Below, piece after piece: positions 58,378-64,000 of a stretch of DNA of 64,000 bases. The stretch spans positions 62,001-126,000 of the forward strand of contig CAMXCT020001411.1 in assembly GCA_947184155.2 (NCBI GenBank), given 5' to 3'. The DNA comes from Cladocopium goreaui (Eukaryota; Sar; Dinophyceae; Suessiales; Symbiodiniaceae). The position numbers and the translations under genes are program-made. The first letter of the stretch is position 1; the number at the start of each line of letters is the position of its first letter. The notes under the pieces were generated by a model. The model saw nothing but the letters and a program-made list of their open reading frames with translations. It was not told where the DNA came from and made no database searches.

Positions 58378-58576
58378 CTGGGAGCAGGCTCTTCAGACTC
58401 CGGGGGAAGCGACCGCACCAGCCGAGAGTAACGGCGCTGCAATGGCATCCACTGCGACTTCTGCGGATTCCGCGGGGATGCAGGCAGAGGAACAGCAGAA
58501 AGAGCCTGAGCCGACTTCCCCAGAGCATGCTGAGCAAGAAGAGAACGAAGAGTTGGAGGAGGCTTGGTTCGATTGA
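58378..58576 (+). CDS. Duplicate terminal exon, copy 4
   Basis: Identical in protein to copies 2 and 3. Its 3' flank carries the copy-2 variants (aaaatgcctt, gaaaggttcattg, acgcgtttaagc). Confidence 0.6.
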
Positions 58577-59543
58577 GATTTGTGGCTCAAAGATCGATTT
58601 AAATTTAAAATGCCTTTGGACACGTTGGGACTGGGATACCTTTGGAATCTTTTGGATACTTGCAGTGTCAAAGGCTCCTCTTAGGCAACGATACAGACTT
58701 TGTCTCCGCCTGTGATGTGAGGTGCAGCCACTTGCTTCAGTAGAGCAGAGCCAGCCAACTGTCGCCCAGCAAGATCCTGCACCCTTTGAGGCCCCGCTAT
58801 CATGGGGTTCCCAAGTCTCGTGGGGTCCCTTCCACCATCAAAGACCTGCCAAATGAATCCTTTACCACTGAAGAAAGGTTCATTGAAGACGGATTGTCGC
58901 TGGGGGCACGCCAGAATTCCATGATTGCAATGGTGGTTTGACATGGTTTCACATATTCAGTTTCACGGGGGCTGGCTTTGTCATGCTGACTCTGAGTGTT
59001 TTGTGTTTTCTTCTTCAACTTTTGGAGTGTTCCAGTGTTCTTTGAAAACGCGTTTAAGCAAAAGATCCCCTCAGCCTTGTCCCTTTGCGAACAAGATGAT
59101 TAACCAAATTGATAAAGGACTCGTTGAATCGTCTGGTCGCATGCTTTTGGGAAGGCCAATGGAACTTCAGCATCGCTAGATGCAAAGAAGATGGAACTGA
59201 AAGACCGCACCTTGCCTTTGTTGAGTTTGGTGGATTGCTTTGGGACAGAGCCTGCACTTTGCTTTGATTTGTCCTGATCTCTCTTCTCGCGAGAGCTTTC
59301 GCATAGCTTCACAGGTTTGAAGGGACTGCTGCAAAGAAAGAGAGCGGAAGCATCTGGAAGCACCTCACAGGCTGGGCGGAGTGATTGGATTGCTGTGCTT
59401 GCTGCATGTTGTTTGTTGGCATTCAGAGGTTGAGACACCACGCATTGCTTCTTGTTGCTTCTTAAATAGAGAACAAAACATAACATAGAACGGGACAACA
59501 TAACTTTCATAGATTTCTTGGCGTCCTCCATTTTATCTTTCAG

Positions 59544-59742
59544 CTGGGAGCAGGCTCTTCAGACTCCGGGGGAAGCGACTGCACCAGCCGAGAGTAACGG
59601 CGCTGCAATGGCATCCACTGCGACTTCTGCGGATTCCGCGGGGATGCAGGCAGAGGAACAGCAGAAAGAGCCTGAGCCGACTTCCCCAGAGCATGCTGAG
59701 CAAGAAGAGAACGAAGAGTTGGAGGAGGCTTGGTTCGATTGA
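59544..59742 (+). CDS. Duplicate terminal exon, copy 5 (array end)
   Basis: Same 3'-terminal coding sequence with one silent difference (gcgactgca for gcgaccgca). Homology to the repeat stops about 18 bp after the TGA, at gctcaaagat. Confidence 0.6.
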
Positions 59743-59760
59743 GATTTGTGGCTCAAAGAT

Positions 59761-60119
59761 TCGTGATTCATCCCCAAGTTTATTGGTTTACAGATGGCAG
59801 TCGGAATACCGCAAAAACAGCATGAAATGACCAAAAGTGTAGGTTCACCAGTTCAATATCACCCATGGATTTCTGAGCCAGACCGAGTTGCGATTTTGGA
59901 GGAATACTCAGAATGATCAGAATGTTGGCACAGATATCATAGAAGCGTGTTGCAAGAATGGACGGCAATTGACCTAACTCGATCCAATTCAGGCGTGTTG
60001 AATATTGACCAACAATGGAGAATATGAGCACGACCCCATATCATCCAAGATTTTCACATGAACTGGGAATCCCCTTGAACTAACCAACTAACCATTTACC
60101 ATTTTCATTCTCCATCGGG
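59761..60119. other. Spacer after the terminal-exon array
   Basis: Unique sequence without a supported exon, between the broken fifth array copy and the next exon series. Confidence 0.4.
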
Positions 60120-63100
60120 GTCTTGACGTCTTGCTGAGGATTCGTCTTCGGCTTCCGATATTTCCGATGGAGAGGAGAGCTCCAGCGAGGACATTGTGCC
60201 CGAGACGGCGCCAGCGACCACCAAGCCTCGACCTGGTGTCGCACGTCCAGTGGTTCCAGACAGTGACGATGAGGACGACCATGGACGACCCCCGATGTCA
60301 CGATGTCAACTTGGGGAAACCGGTGAAACCGGTGAAACCCAAAGGTTGAAATCTCTGCAATTGCCATCCATGTCCGGAATTATCCTTAGTATTTAATAGT
60401 ATTTAGCTATCATTTGAGGAGCCTTCTCCCCAAATCCCATATTTGGAAGTATGGAAGGCCCATATGTATAACTGGTGGTGAAAGCATACCATCGACTACT
60501 TTCTGGTTCACCTTTTTTGGATTCTCTTCACAAATGTACTGGGTATCCACGACCATTTCGGGATACGACATTTCAGGAATATATAGGAATATCAACTTTG
60601 AGTATTTACTTCAAGTATCATCCAATTTTAGGAATTTCCCAATGACTTGACCAAAAAAACCCACAACCTGCGTTGCGCTTCGCCCATGCCTTTGAGAGGA
60701 CGACTCCTCGGACGACGGTGCTGGTGGTTTTTTGGGAATTGTCCGCGGAATCCAGGCTCTCGGGTGCGGCTTGAAAGTTGGGAAATAGTGGGAATGTGTA
60801 AAGATGGGCCCTGTTAAGAGCCGAAAAACTCACAAGGTGGAAGCCTTGTCAACCAGAGTGCAATGTTTTTCTTGGTATAATTCATTGGGGCCCATCATTG
60901 TGGGCATAGGTTTTGGAATGTTTGGCTGGTTTTGGGAGATGAACCTCAAGCTATGCAGGCGCGTGCCCGAAAGTCCGACACAGCCGAAGCTGGAGCGGTT
61001 TGTCCCTCAGCCTTCAGCTGCTTTCAGGCCGCCGAAAGCGCCGTACCCAAGGCAACCAAAGAAGCCGCGCCGAAGCGCAAACCTGCGATGAAAAGGGATG
61101 AGGCCGGGTATATCTTGGACAATCCAATCCTCCTGTCTTCGGTGATACGGTAATGGATTTCACCTGGTGGGATTCCTCCCCTGAAACACTGAAGCCCTAC
61201 CCACCTCTTTTCACTGGGAATCAGCTGTGGATGATTCCACCCTGAAATGCCATGGTTTACTCAGCATTATTTTATACTATTTTACAAATTGCAATTTTAA
61301 TGTGCGTGTATATCGAATTTTCAGGCAACTCTACTTCCATCATTAAATACCAATGTTTGATGATCGAATCCCCATTTCCAATTCCCATCTTTTTGATGGT
61401 TACTACCCCAGCGGTGCCCGCTCTAGGCCGAAGATTTGGAACGCGATCGCAAGGAAACGGCTCGACGCACCTTGGAGCTCATGGAGGCCTCAATTTGCGG
61501 ATGCCCTTGTTTTCAATAAATTCAATGGTTTCTTTTTTGAACCATGAGAAGATGATAAACCTTGGAATTCTGAAATTGAAGAGTGTCATAATCCGAATCA
61601 GTTCCCAGGCAGACACCCCAAAGGGAATTCGCAATGCCTACCCAGTTTGATTGTTAATTGGGCTCAGGGGCCCTTAAAAATCCCCAGGCGCGAAGAATGG
61701 TAGAAGTGGCGATGGAGGGGGAGAATGCGAAGAAGCGGAGTGCTTAGCTGCGCTGAGTGCACTGAGTGAATGAAGAATTCTCTATAGTATGTCAGAGGAA
61801 AATTCACTGAAATTCATTTTCTTTCCAATATGGATGTCAGGGAATTTCACCGAATTTCAAGCTCTGAGTTCCGTTGAAAATGCCTGGGTTCAGGAAGCAT
61901 CGCAAGAGGAACAGCGTCAACAAGCGCTGCAACGTTCACTTGGTGAGGTGGATCCTTGATGGACTTGGATGGCCACCGAACCAATCCCCAACAGGGTTTG
62001 CAATTACGGCTTGAAACATACCTTTATTCTTCCACTTTAAATCCCCAAGCTCAAAGGTTGGAATCCAAAATTTGCATGGATTTTCAACGTTTCTCATCAT
62101 TTTCCTATGAATTTTGTCATTTTTGGGCTAGGCTATCCCCATGTTCTCTTATTTTAGAATGGCCATCCCCAGCCGTCAGGCAGAGAATGGACGAGGAACT
62201 TGCAGCACAGGAGGGGAGCCAGCCACTGTTGATCTCATGGGTCAGACATTGGGGCTTTCTGGGGAAAATGATGCCATTCATCACTGGATGTTTTTTTTTT
62301 CCTAAAACTTCAGAGAATGCCATTTTTCATGATTTGACCACACCAAGACGGCAATTTAACAAATAGCAATCGACATTCAACTGGATGACCAGAGCGTGTA
62401 ATCCCATCCTTCCAATATCAAATGAGTGCAACCAAAAAAGGGCCACAGAATGAAGACATCCAATAGTCAACCAGTCAATCAGGGTTCCAATGGGATATCT
62501 TGCAGGGAAGGGATCACTTTTTCATCCCTGCATAGGATTCGATGTTTACCACAGGAGCGCGGTCCGCGCTACGTCAACAACGTGGCGGTCTTTGTGAAGA
62601 AGGGCCAGAAAGATATCGATGCGAACGAGCGACCCTGCCATGCTGAGATGTCATCAATGGACGCTTTGAAAACGGTACTGTATGACTTCACCAAATGGGC
62701 AAGCCTTGGTGAACGCCTTTATAATGACCCAAAACATGACCCAAAACATGTCTTCAGGCTGCACAGGCTGCACAGGCTGCACAGGCCTCAAAAACTGACA
62801 TCACCAAGACGTTGCTGAAGTGTTGCATGATGCATGGCCAGGGCCGAAGTTCTGGTGAAGAAAGACGTGCGGTTTCTCAGTTTGTTGGGTCGTTTTCACA
62901 GATTCCTCAGATGGCTCGTTTTCACATGTTTTCACATTGCAGTTGTTCAAGTTCCATCAAGTTCCAACATCAAGTACCTTTGAGGAAAAGGAGAAAGCCA
63001 AGAAAGCCAAGGAAAAGGAAGACAAGCAAAAGGCGTCCTTCTCTTGTGCGGGCGAAAACCTGGTTCACACATCACACATTTTTGGTATTTTTTGGTGCAG

Positions 63101-63900
63101 AGTCTCATTGATCCTCATTGATCCTCATTGATTCTCGTGATTCAGAGATGCAGAGAACAGCTTTTGCGATTTTGGTGCAATCCGTCGGTGCCAGGCCAGT
63201 TGATTACAAGGTCCAATGATGTGCCGTGCCACTGAGGGGGTAGCGCCGTGTGCCGATCCGATTTCTTTTACTCGGACCCCCGTGGTGCACCACGGCATAC
63301 CACGGCGAGTTCACCCATCCAGCGCAACTTTGGGCGGATTTTGCTCAGCGAAGTTCACCAGGGGGATACTGTACCAGATGCCTGGTCAAAACGTGTCACT
63401 TTGGAGGGGCGAAAGATTTTTGATGAGTTTTGATGCGTCATAAGTTGAGTCATAAGAGCAACACCATGCGAACATTACATGGGAATCACGATGTTATGCC
63501 TTCGCAAAACGCCTCAGATGTGAATCTTCGTTGAAAGCTCAGAGTCAAAAATGCACTGCCTTCCCGTGACTCCACTAAAGCAGCATCAGTCGCATTAGCT
63601 GAATGGTGCAAAATCTGTAGTGGAAAAATATTGCAAAGTTGCATCGCATCTAATTCTTCTTCCATTTTTTTCCGTCAATCCATCAAGCTTTGAATTCAAC
63701 TTTTGTGCTTGGCTCGAAGCCAGCTGATATTTGCAACCAAGGTCGACTGATCACCATCAACAATATCAATATATCGCATCCCTTTGTCTTCCATGAGGTA
63801 CTGAGAAGAATGGGATCTTCCAACACAGAACAAGCCCTTGAGCTACTGCAACAGGATGTAGCAGATGACTCCAAGGGCCAAGAATGAACTTGTAATGGAC
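60120..63900 (+). CDS. Charged multi-exon protein with probable ubiquitin-interacting motif (incomplete)
   Basis: Supported exon-like stretches: 60135-60350 (SDISDGEESSSEDIVPETAP, then DSDDEDDHGRPP), 60695-60775 (EDDSSDDGAGGFLGIV), 60945-61100 (A/K/R-rich, ATKEAAPKRKPAMKRD), 61425-61490 (AEDLERDRKETARRTLELME), 61688-61748 (ARRMVEVAMEGENAKKRSA), 61888-61957 (EEQRQQALQRSLGE), 62167-62225 (RQRMDEELAAQEGSQ), 62555-62660 (GPRYVNNVAVFVKKGQKDID), 62757-62870, 62955-63050 (FEEKEKAKKAKEKEDKQKA), about 63245-63430 and 63690-63887 (to TGA). The 61888 stretch fits the UIM consensus (acidic run, A-x3-S, then an acidic residue). The rest is low-complexity charged sequence. It may be a separate gene or, if the terminal-exon array is skipped, a continuation of the gene before it. 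No function assigned. Confidence 0.4.
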
Positions 63901-64000
63901 ACATGGGTAGCCCAAAGTGCCAAAGTCTGAGATCATTCCACATATTCTTGGCCAACTCTCATGGTTTTTGTCCGTTTTTGGGTCATACCGAGTCATACCG

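Larger units (their letters stand above)
54957..59760 (+). repeat. Five tandem copies of the terminal exon and its downstream sequence
   Basis: The segment starting ctgggag(gag)caggctct and ending downstream of the TGA is present at 54957, 56046, 57212, 58378 and 59544. Copies 2 to 5 start exactly 1166 bp apart. Copy 1 is 1089 bp long: it lacks about 155 bp found after the word GGTTTCACAT in the others and differs by many small indels in its last third. Copy 5 is cut off about 20 bp after its stop, at 59760. Copies 2-4 are nearly identical. Confidence 0.97.

Noticed and set aside
56768-59531. 143-residue minus-strand frame repeated almost unchanged in three array copies
   Set aside because: Identity simply reflects recent duplication of the DNA. 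The frame is broken in the diverged first copy and matches no known family.
55160-59760. LTR retrotransposon array
   Set aside because: The repeated unit is a host terminal exon plus flank. No reverse transcriptase, integrase, primer-binding site or TG...CA ends are visible.

Overview
The window is nuclear DNA of a eukaryote, most likely a dinoflagellate (Suessiales/Symbiodiniaceae or a relative). The reasons are: (i) every recognisable gene is split into many short exons; (ii) homology-guided reconstruction needs introns that start GC or GA as well as GT, all ending AG, the relaxed 5' splice site known from dinoflagellates; (iii) every recognisable gene lies on the + strand; (iv) a ribosomal protein gene is tandemly duplicated; (v) introns and spacers are full of simple repeats. 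I saw no bacterial operon features, tRNA, rRNA, CRISPR or intact dinoflagellate spliced-leader relic. All long open frames without homology lie in low-complexity repeats.

Layout. 0-0.9 kb: last exons of a calmodulin/myosin-light-chain-like EF-hand gene. 2.1-15.2 kb: a 5'-3' exoribonuclease (XRN) with all seven catalytic acidic residues, its second intron swollen by two repeat fields. 15.2-17.0 kb: unassigned exon-like pieces. 17.0-21.2 kb: a TIM50-like gene (presequence exon, membrane helix, FCP1/NIF domain). 21.9-26.0 kb: a PARP catalytic-domain gene interrupted by a ~3 kb foldback element (palindrome arrays in opposite orientation around a 43-bp satellite). 28.4-31.9 and 32.2-36.3 kb: two tandem 13-exon copies of ribosomal protein L7 (uL30). 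37.1-38.0 kb: a MYND zinc-finger/acidic-repeat gene. 38-41 kb: repeat-rich spacer. 41.5-55.2 kb: a gene of about 30 small exons encoding charged coiled coil, with ten 33-residue repeats and a Dpy-30-like motif. 55.2-59.8 kb: four further tandem copies of its last exon, the last three at a 1166-bp period. 60.1-63.9 kb: exons of another charged protein with a probable ubiquitin-interacting motif, running off the window.

The genes do not form one pathway: RNA decay, mitochondrial import, ADP-ribosylation, translation and a structural coiled-coil protein lie side by side as in a one-directional dinoflagellate gene array. The most informative signals are the foldback element inside the PARP intron, the change of 5' splice dinucleotide (GA, GC, GT) at the same intron positions between the two L7 copies, and the tandem terminal-exon array. 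Exon limits were derived by eye from protein-family similarity and AG/G junctions, so most are good to a few bases at conserved motifs and uncertain elsewhere.
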